Of a DNA stretch of 30,110 nucleotides, positions 22,696 to 30,022 are shown piece after piece; position 1 is the first letter of the stretch, and each line of letters opens with the position of its first letter. The translations under genes were made by a program, and so were the position numbers. The notes under the pieces were generated by a model. That model was not told the origin of the DNA. It saw only the letters and a program-made list of their open reading frames with translations, and searched no databases. Source of the DNA: DATJBF01 sp035515475 (GTDB lineage Bacteria > Verrucomicrobiota > Verrucomicrobiia > Palsa-1439); the NCBI GenBank assembly GCA_035515475.1, contig DATJBF010000012.1, forward strand, positions 1 to 30,110. Direction: 5' to 3'.

Positions 22696-23235
22696 ATGAC
22701 TGAGTGGGACATCCAATCTCGCGCCGATACGTGTGCGGCTTGCCAGCGACCGTTCGCAGACAAGGAGGTCTATCACACGTTGTTAAGGATGGATGCGAAC
22801 GGTTATCAGCGGCGCGATCTGTGCGGCGCATGTTACGCGAACGCCTCGCGCGACGGCGTTCTCTCGTATTGGCAGGGGGAATACAAATTGCCGGCTCCGC
22901 CCCCACCGGAGCCGATCCAGAGGGAGACGGCGGAAACGTTACTGAGGAAACTGGTCGAGTCGACTGATCCTGCGCACGCGGCGGCGCGGTATATTCTCGC
23001 GGTGATGTTGGAGCGAAAACGCATTCTCAAACACCGCGACACGGTGCGCGAAAAGGATGGCAACGAACTGCTGGTTTACGAGCACGCCCGCACGGGCGAA
23101 TCGTTCACGATTCCGGACCCGCATTTGCGACTGGAGCAGCTTGCCCAAGTGCAACAGGAGATCGCCGCGGTGCTCCATCCAACCCCGGAAAGCGCCGAGG
23201 CCGAGCCCGCCACCGAACTCAGCCCCGGCAACTGA
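22696..23235 (+). CDS. Hypothetical protein with N-terminal Cys4 zinc-binding motif
   Basis: Soluble protein of 179 residues. The N-terminus holds a four-Cys site, Cys13-x2-Cys16 (TCAACQRPF) and Cys43-x2-Cys46 (LCGACY), expected to bind zinc like a small treble-clef or ribbon fold. A Pro-rich hinge (APPPPEPI) leads into a helical region (75-150) with ARYILAVMLERKRILK and a charged stretch VREKDGNELLVYEHARTGESFTIPDP. The tail is Glu/Pro-rich. I do not know a named function. The strong promoter suggests solid expression. ATG 22696 follows the promoter directly. The gene faces hsp20 convergently, with 15 bp between stops. Confidence 0.72.
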   Translation: MTEWDIQSRADTCAACQRPFADKEVYHTLLRMDANGYQRRDLCGACYANASRDGVLSYWQGEYKLPAPPPPEPIQRETAETLLRKLVESTDPAHAAARYILAVMLERKRILKHRDTVREKDGNELLVYEHARTGESFTIPDPHLRLEQLAQVQQEIAAVLHPTPESAEAEPATELSPGN

Positions 23236-23250
23236 TTCCGCTTGATCGAG

Positions 23251-23706
23251 TTAGCTCACTTTGACTTCGATCTGCTTCGGCTTGGCTTCTTCGGTCTTGG
23301 GTAGCGTCACTTCGAGCACGCCATCCTTGAATCGCGCCTCGATCTTCTTCGCGTCTACTGCCGCGGGCAATTCGATCGTGCGCGTGAACGAGCCGTAGGC
23401 GCGTTCGCTGACGAAGTAGTTGGCTTCTTTCTGCTCGAACTCGTGTTTCTTCTCGCCTTTGATGGTGAGGTAGTTCTCTTGCAGAGAAACCGAGACGTCG
23501 TCCTTGCTCAAGCCCGGCAAATCGGCCCTGACGATCACGTTGTCCTTCCCGACGACCACATCGATCGACGGGCTGAACGATCCATCAAGCATCCCTGGAT
23601 GACGCAACGATGTGTCGAACAACCGGTTCATCTCATCTCGAATTTCGGCCAGGCTGGCGAACGGATCCCACAGATCTCTTCGCGGACTCCAACGTATGAG
23701 TGCCAT
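23251..23706 (-). CDS. Small heat shock protein (Hsp20/alpha-crystallin family)
   Basis: Cytosolic ATP-independent holdase of 151 residues that binds unfolding proteins in oligomers. The N-terminal arm is MALIRWSPRRDLWDPFASL. The alpha-crystallin domain (about 45-138) includes PSIDVVVGKDNVIVRADLPGL, VSLQENYLTIKGEKK, the conserved FTRTIELPAAVDAKKIEARFKDGVLEVTLPK, and a C-terminal IEV strand. ATG 23706 is fixed by GGAGG 8 bases upstream; the open frame continues upstream but shows no Hsp20 sequence. I looked for a CIRCE operator in the upstream 300 bp and found none. Confidence 0.93.
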   Translation of the reverse strand: MALIRWSPRRDLWDPFASLAEIRDEMNRLFDTSLRHPGMLDGSFSPSIDVVVGKDNVIVRADLPGLSKDDVSVSLQENYLTIKGEKKHEFEQKEANYFVSERAYGSFTRTIELPAAVDAKKIEARFKDGVLEVTLPKTEEAKPKQIEVKVS

Positions 23707-24000
23707 ATCGAACACCTCCATTCTTGCTAGTACTCTGTCCGCCCCTTTAGCAGTGGGTATGCCGGTTCGTTGAGCCGGTCGGAAACCGACGCTGACTGAA
23801 CACGTTGCACAAACAAGAGAGGGAGTGGCCCGGGCAATTCGCGTCAACTTGACCGGGTTGAGGTGTGCCAGCGCAGTCTTTTCGGGACAGTCTGACCCGG
23901 ACTGGTGGCGGTTGACGGGGTCACGAAAAAGCCAAGTGTATGGTTGTTCACCCTCATCCAATCACGTAGGATGCCGGGGAGAAAGAGCGAGCGATTCTTC
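23707..24000. other. Spacer between hsp20 and the cyclophilin-like gene
   Basis: This divergent region of 294 bp has no gene I can support. It holds small palindromes: GTCGGAAACCGAC (23778-23790), GTCAACTTGAC (23843-23853), and CAGTC...GACTG (23888-23904). One TTGACG (23912-23917) has no well-spaced -10 box. Promoters for both flanking genes must lie here, but I cannot assign them. Confidence 0.4.
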
Positions 24001-24369
24001 ATGCGACTACGAATCTCTTGGGATAAGGGCGAGGTGATCGGTGTGGTGGATGACACACCGACCGCGACGAAACTGTTCAATGCTCTTCCGTGTTCATCTA
24101 CGGCAAACACTTGGGGCGACGAAGTGTATTTCGCCGTGGCCGTCGATGCGGAATTGGAGCCCGATGCGCGGCAGGTCGTGCCGCCGGGCACCATCTGCTT
24201 TTGGGCCGAAGGTCGCTCGTTGGCGATCCCCTTCGGCCCAACGCCGGTTTCGCGGGGCAACGAATGCCGGCTCGTGGCCAAGGTGAACGTTTTGGGCAAG
24301 CTCGAAGGCGACCCGCGAACTTTGAAATCCGTCTGCGACGGTGACCGGATCCGGGTCGAAGCAGCATAG
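24001..24369 (+). CDS. Cyclophilin-like (TM1367-type) fold protein
   Basis: Small beta-barrel protein of 122 residues. The pattern matches the cyclophilin-like TM1367 domain: an N-terminal strand MRLRISW, then LPCSSTANTWGDEVYFAV, a middle segment VVPPGTICFWAEGRSLAIPFGPTPVS, and the end KVNVLGKLEGDPRTLKSVCDGDRIRVE. Members share the cyclophilin barrel, but peptidyl-prolyl isomerase activity is not established and the function is unknown. The frame is open further upstream, but ATG 24001 gives the family's normal N-terminus. No strong ribosome site is visible. It stands alone, before the tRNA gene. Confidence 0.78.
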   Translation: MRLRISWDKGEVIGVVDDTPTATKLFNALPCSSTANTWGDEVYFAVAVDAELEPDARQVVPPGTICFWAEGRSLAIPFGPTPVSRGNECRLVAKVNVLGKLEGDPRTLKSVCDGDRIRVEAA

Positions 24370-24423
24370 GGAACGCTTCGGGCAGAGCTGGGCCGAACCG
24401 TCTGGGCTGCAACTGGCGGGACG

Positions 24424-24452
24424 TTGACAGGCTCCAATACGTCGGATAAAGT
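24424..24452 (+). promoter_or_regulatory. tRNA-Phe promoter
   Basis: A perfect -35 TTGACA (24424-24429), a 17-bp spacer and TAAAGT (24447-24452, 4 of 6). Transcription would start near 24459, about 10 bases before the mature 5' end. Confidence 0.65.
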
Positions 24453-24468
24453 CTCCCCGTTTTGCGGT

Positions 24469-24544
24469 GGCTAGGTAGCTCAGTTGGTAGAGCACTGCAC
24501 TGAAAATGCAGGTGTCGTCAGTTCGATTCTGACCCTAGCCACCA
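24469..24544 (+). tRNA. tRNA-Phe (GAA)
   Basis: A complete 76-nt cloverleaf with encoded CCA. The acceptor stem is GGCTAGG/CCTAGCC with discriminator A. The D arm is GCTC-AGTTGGTA-GAGC. The anticodon arm is CTGCA-CTGAAAA-TGCAG, with anticodon GAA. The T arm is GTCAG-TTCGATT-CTGAC. The pairing extends three base pairs beyond the mature ends (GGT with ACC), which may help 5' and 3' processing. I see no integrase or duplicated 3' end nearby, so it does not appear to be used as an integration site here. Confidence 0.97.
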
Positions 24545-24586
24545 CTTTGCGTTGGTCGGGCAAGGGCCCTGAGGAGGCAGGAGGAT

Positions 24587-26200
24587 TTGCTAAGTTACTT
24601 CAATTTCCTCGCCGGGATTGCGTTGATGCTTTTCGGCATCCGCAGCTTACGGACAGGGTCCGAGCGGCTCTTTGGCGCGAGGTTTCGGCAATTGCTTCGG
24701 AGCGCTACCAAAGGGAGCCTCCGGGCGATGTTGGCCGGGTTCTTGGTGTCCATACTGGCGCCGAGCAGCACCGCCGTGGCGCTATTGGCGGTGGAAGCCA
24801 TCAATGCGGGTTACGTTGCGCTGCAGCAAATGCTCGCGCTCATGCTGGGGGCCAACGTTGGGTTTACGCTCACCGTCCAGCTTCTGGCATTCAAATTTTA
24901 CATCTACAACGCCGTGTTCATCGCCGTGGGGGTCCCATTGTACCTGTTTGGCAAGCGCCAAGGCGTCCGCGGGACGGGGCAGGTGCTCTTGGGGATTGGC
25001 TTCTTGCTGCTGGCAATCGAGGTCTTATCTGCGGCGGTCGTCCCGTGGAAGGACAGCGCGGAGATGCGCGAGATGATGCCGGTGCTGGAGAATCATCCAC
25101 TCTGGCTGATCCTGTTCGCCGTCGTTCTCCAAGTGGGACTGCAGAGTTCGACGACCGTCATTGGAATCGCCATTGCGCTTTGCACACAGCAAGTACTTCC
25201 CGTGCGAGCGGCGGTGACGGTTGTCATTGGCGCCAACCTGGGGATTGGAGTGACGGCGCTCATCGCGGGCTATGCGCGGACGGAGACCCGTCGCATGGCA
25301 ATTGGCAACTTGGTGTTCAAATTGGTTGGTGCGTCGTTGTGTGTTCCCTTATTGCCCTGGCTGGTTCAACTGTTGCGGCCGTTGAGTCCGTCAGGCGACG
25401 CGCAGCTTGTGGCGAACACGCATACGCTGTTCAATGTTGCCTTGGCGATTGTCTTTCTTCCGCTGGTGCCGCTGGTGGCGCGTCTCGTGGAGCGCGCGGT
25501 GCCCGCGCGAACTGAGGCGACGGAACAATTTGGCCCGCGTTACCTGGATCGATCCTCGCTGGAAAGTCCCGCGCTGGCGTTGGGGCAGACGACGCGTGAG
25601 ATCCTACACATGGCGGACATAGTGAGAGAAATGCTGCGCAACGCTTACCGCTGTTTCAAAGAGGGGAACGAAACGCTGTGTGACGAGGTGCAGAAGGAAG
25701 ACGACAAGGTCGACTTGCTCAACAACGAGATCAAGGCTTACATCACACGGCTCTCAGAACAGGCACTTAACCGCGAGGAGTCGCGTCGCGAAATCGCCTT
25801 GTTGTCGTTTGCCAACGAATTGGAGAGCGCCGGCGATATCATCGACAAGAACCTGATCGAACTCGCGAAGAAAAAAATCGCTCTCAAGGTCGATTTCTCG
25901 AAGGAGGGGTGGGTGGAGTTGGAGGGATATTTCCAGAAGGTGCTCGAGAATTTCGAGATTGCGATCTCGGCATTTGCGAGCCAGGACCGGATTCTTGCCC
26001 TCCAGTTACTTCGACATAAACATCACATCAACGAAACGGAGCGCGAACTGCGGAATCGGCACTTTCGCCGCTTGCATGCGGGATTGACGGAATCGTTTGA
26101 AACGAGTGCCGTCCATCTCGATGTGTTGACCAATCTGAAGCGGATCAACTCCCACTTGACGGCGGTGGCCTACCCGATCGTGGAGGCCGGGCGCGGCTGA
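24587..26200 (+). CDS. Na+/phosphate cotransporter with PhoU-like C-terminal domain
   Basis: Inner-membrane transporter of 537 residues of the NptA/YjbB (Na_Pi_cotrans) family. It has two inverted membrane repeats. The first carries LAPSSTAVALLAVEAINAG (about 56-74), where LAPSST stands in for the usual QSSS/T. The second carries VGLQSSTTVIGIAIAL with the intact QSST. GANVGFT and GANLGIG follow each, as is typical. The cytoplasmic C-terminal third (about 335-530) is a PhoU-like helical domain with EDDKVDLLNNEIKAYITRLSEQ and an ELESAGDIIDKNLIELA metal-site motif. The TTG start at 24587 is required to include the first span; GAGGAGG lies nine bases upstream. It sits 42 bp after tRNA-Phe. Phosphate export or import is not decided by sequence. 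Confidence 0.9.
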   Translation: MLSYFNFLAGIALMLFGIRSLRTGSERLFGARFRQLLRSATKGSLRAMLAGFLVSILAPSSTAVALLAVEAINAGYVALQQMLALMLGANVGFTLTVQLLAFKFYIYNAVFIAVGVPLYLFGKRQGVRGTGQVLLGIGFLLLAIEVLSAAVVPWKDSAEMREMMPVLENHPLWLILFAVVLQVGLQSSTTVIGIAIALCTQQVLPVRAAVTVVIGANLGIGVTALIAGYARTETRRMAIGNLVFKLVGASLCVPLLPWLVQLLRPLSPSGDAQLVANTHTLFNVALAIVFLPLVPLVARLVERAVPARTEATEQFGPRYLDRSSLESPALALGQTTREILHMADIVREMLRNAYRCFKEGNETLCDEVQKEDDKVDLLNNEIKAYITRLSEQALNREESRREIALLSFANELESAGDIIDKNLIELAKKKIALKVDFSKEGWVELEGYFQKVLENFEIAISAFASQDRILALQLLRHKHHINETERELRNRHFRRLHAGLTESFETSAVHLDVLTNLKRINSHLTAVAYPIVEAGRG

Positions 26201-26277
26201 TTGCTCTGGGCGGTCGGGTCCCCTCCGGTGACAATCGCTTGTGGATGCCCCTGCTAATGCTGTAAGAATTCGTGCGG

Positions 26278-26871
26278 ATGCAGACCGTTGGAACGGCAAT
26301 TTACGTTCCGTCAAGCTGGCTCGAACCGCTGGATTGGCGTGAGGTCTTTGGGAACGATCGCCGTATCGAAGTGGACGTCGGCTGTGGCAAGGGCAGTTTC
26401 CTGCTCTGGTCGGCGCAAATGCATCCCGACGCCAACTTTGTCGGAGTAGACCGTTTGCTGAGGCGGTTGCGGAAGATTGACAGAAAAATCCAGCGGCTCG
26501 GTTTGATGAATGCACGGCTCATGAGGGTCGAAGCCGGCTACTTGACGGGCTATCTGGTGCCCAAGGCATCCGTATCGGCCTATCACATCTATTTCCCCGA
26601 TCCGTGGCCGAAACGCCGGCATCGTCAACGTCGGCTGATGTCGACTGTGTTTCTCTCGAGTCTGCATCGTACGTTGCTGGATGGCGGGTCCGTCAACTGC
26701 GCCACCGATCATGAGGAATACTTTCAGTGGATCCAAGAGGAGTTTGGCAAGATCGGCGGATTCACCGAGACCCGACCAGAAATCCCCCGCGAGGGTACCG
26801 AGACAGACTTCGAGCGAGAGTTCTTGGCGGCAGGGAAGAAGATTCATCGCTGTAGGTGGGTGAAAGGGTAA
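26278..26871 (+). CDS. trmB: tRNA (guanine-N7-)-methyltransferase TrmB
   Basis: SAM-dependent enzyme of 197 residues that makes m7G46 in the variable loop of tRNAs. It shows the SAM motif IEVDVGCGKGSFLL, VGVDRLLRRLRKI, and the TrmB signature YFPDPWPKRRHRQRRL with the catalytic Asp. The end is TDFEREFLAAGKKIHRCRWVKG, which matches the family's T-x-FE-x-K pattern in modified form. ATG 26278 is used; a GTG two codons earlier is possible. A TAAGAA box 9 bases upstream hints at a very short leader. A long regulatory region for the pilus genes follows. Confidence 0.93.
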   Translation: MQTVGTAIYVPSSWLEPLDWREVFGNDRRIEVDVGCGKGSFLLWSAQMHPDANFVGVDRLLRRLRKIDRKIQRLGLMNARLMRVEAGYLTGYLVPKASVSAYHIYFPDPWPKRRHRQRRLMSTVFLSSLHRTLLDGGSVNCATDHEEYFQWIQEEFGKIGGFTETRPEIPREGTETDFEREFLAAGKKIHRCRWVKG

Positions 26872-27078
26872 GTGGCCGGTGATAAAGTCGGCGAGATGGG
26901 GATCGGCTCAGCCGTCTGGCAGGCCGCTGCCCGCTGTGTGGTAGAACGCGACTGCCTGAAGCGAGTCGCGCCGCAAGTCTGACGGGATTTGCAGGCGGGC
27001 GTTGGTCAGGAAGCTCAGGCTACCTGAGAATACTCTCGCCTGTTTGACAAATCGCTATCGAAGGCGAAATTGCCGACT

Positions 27079-27128
27079 GTGTTCAAAGACAGATACAAGG
27101 AATGTCCAGTACTGTTCAGGCTGTGAAC
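27079..27128. promoter_or_regulatory. Possible enhancer-binding-protein site cluster
   Basis: TGTTCA (27112-27117) and TGAACA (27123-27128) form a perfect inverted repeat with a 5-bp spacer. A third TGTTCA lies at 27079-27084, within CTGT...ACAG. The cluster is about 170-220 bp upstream of the predicted sigma-54 start, the usual distance for NtrC/PilR-type activators. Confidence 0.4.
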
Positions 27129-27273
27129 AAGAGTGGATCCGGCGCAATTCCGAACCGCACGTTCTGGGAAGATTCGGTGCGCGCGGGAGCTGGGGCTGGT
27201 CCCAGTCAATACGGGGTTTCCGCGGCAACCCGCGCGGCTCACTCGACTTAAGTGCGGCAATATCAAGGGGAAC

Positions 27274-27289
27274 GGGCACGAAAATTGCC
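27274..27289 (+). promoter_or_regulatory. Sigma-54 (RpoN) promoter
   Basis: GGGCACGAAAATTGCC matches the -24/-12 consensus TGGCACG-N4-TTGCW except at its first and last bases. The essential GG and GC are 10 bp apart. The predicted start is near 27300, about 60 nt before the first tadE-like gene, which has AGGGG 7 bases before its ATG. Confidence 0.6.
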
Positions 27290-27361
27290 TCACAATCTGG
27301 TTGATAAAGGTCGCAGATAGGATTATTTATAAACAACGGTGACAAGACTAGGGGCGCGGAA

Positions 27362-27868
27362 ATGAAGTTGCTGACCTACGCAAGAATAACCTTCGGCCGG
27401 GCATGTCAGGGGCGCCGTGGACAATCGCTCGTCGAGTTCGCCATGGTCGCTCCGTTGTTCTTCTTGCTGGTGTTCGGCATCACCGATTTCGGTAGGCTGT
27501 TCTTCACGCAGCAGACTCTCCAATTCGCCCTGCGGGAAGCAGGTCGTTACGCCGTCACCGGCCAGCACCAGTACATAGATCCGAACGATCACTCGGCGGG
27601 GACGTATTCACGCGTGCAATCCATCCGAAACGTCGCCCAACAATACGCAATGGGATTGTTGTCGGACCCCTCGGCTATTCAGATCAGTAGCGGGAGCACG
27701 ACCAATTATGCAGGAGGCCCCGGCGAGACAGTCGTCGTTTCGCTTACGACGGACCTGAAACTCATCACGCCGTTCATTGGAAACTTCTTTGGGCCAAATG
27801 GTGATTATAGGTTTACGGTGAGCACAACGTTCAAGAACGAGCCCTTCGACTTGGGCGACGCCAAGTAG
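27362..27868 (+). CDS. TadE-like pilus/secretion protein
   Basis: Pseudopilin-like protein of 168 residues. A basic N-terminus (about 1-20, RRGQ) leads into the TadE motif SLVEFAMVAPLFFLLVFGITDFGRLFFTQQ, a single membrane helix with the conserved Glu five residues after the Gly-Gln, like processed pilins. The rest is extracytoplasmic and beta-rich, ending in VVVSLTTDLKLITPFIG and TVSTTFKNEPF. In Tad systems TadE-like minor pilins help assemble Flp pili. It is the first gene after the sigma-54 promoter, with the second TadE-like gene 8 bp downstream. The Tad ATPase, platform and Flp pilin genes are not in the window. Confidence 0.85.
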   Translation: MKLLTYARITFGRACQGRRGQSLVEFAMVAPLFFLLVFGITDFGRLFFTQQTLQFALREAGRYAVTGQHQYIDPNDHSAGTYSRVQSIRNVAQQYAMGLLSDPSAIQISSGSTTNYAGGPGETVVVSLTTDLKLITPFIGNFFGPNGDYRFTVSTTFKNEPFDLGDAK

Positions 27869-27876
27869 CATTTGCA

Positions 27877-28488
27877 ATGAAGAGATTCGGAAAAGTCTGT
27901 GAAACAATAGTCAACATGTGGGGACAAAGTTCTCACCATGGCTGGTCAAGGCATGCGGAGCCAGCGGCCCGTATGCGGGACCGCGCAGGACAGGCGCTCG
28001 TCGAGTTTGTGTTCGTGGCAGCCATGCTCCTGTTGTTCGTCTTCGGCTTGATCGATTTCTGCCGCGCTATCTCCACGCGCTTGGTACTTACCAATCTCTC
28101 GCGGGAAGGCTCGAACCTGGCATCGCGGAGCACGCCCATCACGAATGCCGTTGATGCTGTCATCGCCGCAGCTAATCCACTGGATATCAACGCTCACGGT
28201 CGTGTGATAATCACCGCCGTCGCGTATGACGCGCACGGCAACCTTATCATCACCAACCAATTAGCGAAGGGCGGAGTTGCAACCTTCGATTCGGATACCA
28301 AGGTGGGTTTGGTCGTTGGGACTCACGTCAAATCCGGTTGGATTCCCCCGACTACCCCGTCGCTTCCCGTTGGGAATCAGTTTGTTTACGTCACTGAGGT
28401 TTTCTACGACTTTCAAGCTGCCACCCCGATCGGGAAATTCCTGAATTTCACCCTGCCATCGCCGCTGTACGACGTGGCATACTTTTGA
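27877..28488 (+). CDS. Second TadE-like pilus/secretion protein
   Basis: Minor-pilin-like protein of up to 203 residues. The TadE motif RAGQALVEFVFVAAMLLLFVFGLIDFCRAIS occupies about 36-66. The outer part has beta-rich segments such as GRVIITAVAYDAHGNLIIT and YVTEVFYDFQA. Its length before the helix depends on the start: ATG 27877 gives 36 residues, ATG 27973 would give MRDRAGQ, the normal family spacing. Neither has a clear ribosome site, so the longer form is tentative. It probably pairs with the upstream TadE-like protein. A 166-bp spacer with two hairpins separates it from the TadG-like gene. Confidence 0.82.
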   Translation: MKRFGKVCETIVNMWGQSSHHGWSRHAEPAARMRDRAGQALVEFVFVAAMLLLFVFGLIDFCRAISTRLVLTNLSREGSNLASRSTPITNAVDAVIAAANPLDINAHGRVIITAVAYDAHGNLIITNQLAKGGVATFDSDTKVGLVVGTHVKSGWIPPTTPSLPVGNQFVYVTEVFYDFQAATPIGKFLNFTLPSPLYDVAYF

Positions 28489-28529
28489 TCCGACATTGAA
28501 TGGCTCACTTCAAGTTATAGCGGTTCCTG

Positions 28530-28571
28530 CCCCGAAAGCCTTCGGGGTGAATGACCGCCGAGGGTCCTCGG
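28530..28571. other. Two stem-loops between tadE-like and tadG-like genes
   Basis: CCCCGAA-AGCC-TTCGGGG (28530-28547) is a perfect 7-bp stem with a 4-nt loop. CCGAGG-GT-CCTCGG (28558-28571) is a second 6-bp inverted repeat 10 bp later. There is no T-tract. They may mark an mRNA processing or partial-termination point that lowers expression of the downstream gene relative to the minor pilins. Confidence 0.45.
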
Positions 28572-28654
28572 ACGATTACACGTCGGCTGTCATAAAGCTG
28601 CCGCAGAGTAGCTTCTCAGTTGGCTCTGAATCGTGGAAATAAGGAAGTACTGCA

Positions 28655-29950
28655 ATGCAACGTAGAGTATATTCGAAAGACACCGGCCAAACGCTTATTA
28701 TGTTTGTGTTGTTTATGCTGACGCTCGTCGCCTTCGTCGGGCTGGGCATCGACCTCGGGTTTGCCTACATCACGCGGGCACGGCTTTCGAAGGCGGTGGA
28801 CGCCGCCTGCTTGGCGGGCATACGCAGTTATTCTTCGACGGCGGTGGCGCAGGCAACGGACATCGCGAAAAGTGCATTCCAAGCCAACTACGGCACCTCC
28901 GGTCGCGATGCTGTGTCTCCCTACCCGCCGAAGGTTCTCTTCGATGCGAGCGGGCCCAACATCACACTGGACGTAAATGCCACCGCAACGATCAACACCT
29001 TTTTCATCCGTGTTTTGCCCGCCCTTTTTCCTGGTGGACCTTCGTGGCAGACGCTAACGGTTGGTTCCCACGCCCAAGCCACGCGGCCAAATCTGATCAT
29101 GAGCATTGTCTTGGATCGGTCGGGATCAATGGGTCCGGTTGACCAGGGAGGAGATGGCGGGATGGACGCGCTGAAGGCGACTGTTCCCGTGTTCATTAAC
29201 CACTTCGACGACGTGCTCGACAGGGCCTCGATGATCAGTTTTTCCTATGCCGCGACTGTAGGCTTTCCCATGGGACGGCCTTTCAAGGACGCGATTACGA
29301 CGGCAGTGAACGCGCTCACTCCGGTCGGTTGGACGGCCTCCGAACAAGGCTTGCTCAAAGGCTGGCAACAGAACGAGAGCGTTACACCCCAAGGGGACGA
29401 GAAAATCGTAAGGGTGATTGTCTTCTTTACGGACGGTCTGGCAAACACGTGGCAGCCGAGCGACCTGTTCAAGTGTGGGACAATCATGCGGACAAATAAT
29501 GTGGGGCCGGACTTGTCGCTATACGATCCGGTCACGGGGGCCGGCGTTTCTGGTTGCAGTTTTCCTTCCTGCCTTCACTCCATTAACCCACCGTACGGCT
29601 GCGTCTCAACGACCAAGAACTGTGACCAAGGTAGTGGGCATAACAACGTAGCTTCCGGGATGTATAACGAGGCAGAAGCACGTGCCGAATACTGGGCGCA
29701 GCAGGCTCGGCTTCAGGGCAACGTCGTTTACGCCATCGGCCTCGGAGATCCGAATGGCGCGAAGGAGTGCGGGAGATCCCCGATTAACCCGGTCTTCTTG
29801 CAAACAGTCGCCAATGATCCCAACGGCCCGAATTTCGTTGGTGATGGAAGCCAACCGCAAGGCATAGCTCTAATCGCGAACAGTGCGGATGAACTTCCCC
29901 AGATTTTCGAGCAGATCGCCTCGGCGATCCTTGCGCGGTTGACCAGGTAA
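28655..29950 (+). CDS. TadG-like protein with von Willebrand factor A domain
   Basis: Envelope protein of 431 residues. The TadG/Flp-type N-terminus TGQTLIMFVLFMLTLVAFVGLGIDLGFAYITRARLSKAVDAACLAG (about 10-55) provides the membrane helix. A VWA domain follows from about 146 with the MIDAS residues D-R-S-G-S (VLDRSGSM), a following WTASEQGL Thr, and FFTDG Asp, so divalent metal binding is expected. The loops hold seven or more Cys (KCGT, GCSFPSC, GCVSTTKNC, ECGR), probably disulfide-bonded outside the cytoplasm. VWA-TadG proteins are thought to act in adhesion or pilus tip or anchor roles. The start follows AAGGAAG 9 bases upstream. Confidence 0.86.
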   Translation: MQRRVYSKDTGQTLIMFVLFMLTLVAFVGLGIDLGFAYITRARLSKAVDAACLAGIRSYSSTAVAQATDIAKSAFQANYGTSGRDAVSPYPPKVLFDASGPNITLDVNATATINTFFIRVLPALFPGGPSWQTLTVGSHAQATRPNLIMSIVLDRSGSMGPVDQGGDGGMDALKATVPVFINHFDDVLDRASMISFSYAATVGFPMGRPFKDAITTAVNALTPVGWTASEQGLLKGWQQNESVTPQGDEKIVRVIVFFTDGLANTWQPSDLFKCGTIMRTNNVGPDLSLYDPVTGAGVSGCSFPSCLHSINPPYGCVSTTKNCDQGSGHNNVASGMYNEAEARAEYWAQQARLQGNVVYAIGLGDPNGAKECGRSPINPVFLQTVANDPNGPNFVGDGSQPQGIALIANSADELPQIFEQIASAILARLTR

Positions 29951-30022
29951 CACCGAACGAACGGTTTCCCCTAAGCCGGAACGATTCAGTTGAGGAGTGG
30001 TTTTTCACTGTGATTTCCAGGT

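Larger units (their letters stand above)
26872..27361. other. Regulatory spacer upstream of the Tad-type genes
   Basis: No gene I can support lies in these 490 bases; the ORFs here overlap each other on both strands and look random. It holds CTCAGG-CTA-CCTGAG (27014-27028, a 6-bp stem with a 3-nt loop, perhaps the trmB terminator), a cluster of TGTTCA half-sites (27079-27128) and a sigma-54-type promoter (27274-27289). The leader of about 60 nt before the first tadE-like gene is AT-rich. Confidence 0.6.

Noticed and set aside
23707..24000. CIRCE or other heat-shock operator for hsp20
   Set aside because: TTAGCAGTG near 23750 resembles half of CIRCE, but the partner half-site is missing at the required 9-bp spacing.
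24469..24544. tRNA-Phe as an integration site
   Set aside because: No integrase, direct repeat of the tRNA 3' end or foreign cargo lies downstream; a housekeeping-type transporter follows at 42 bp.
24484..25515. 343-codon ORF starting inside tRNA-Phe
   Set aside because: It overlaps the tRNA and the Na/phosphate cotransporter in another frame and has low-complexity Arg/Gly composition.
27002..27304. 100-codon plus-strand ORF before the Tad genes
   Set aside because: It has no homology signal or ribosome site, and it overlaps the sigma-54 promoter and opposing ORFs of similar length.
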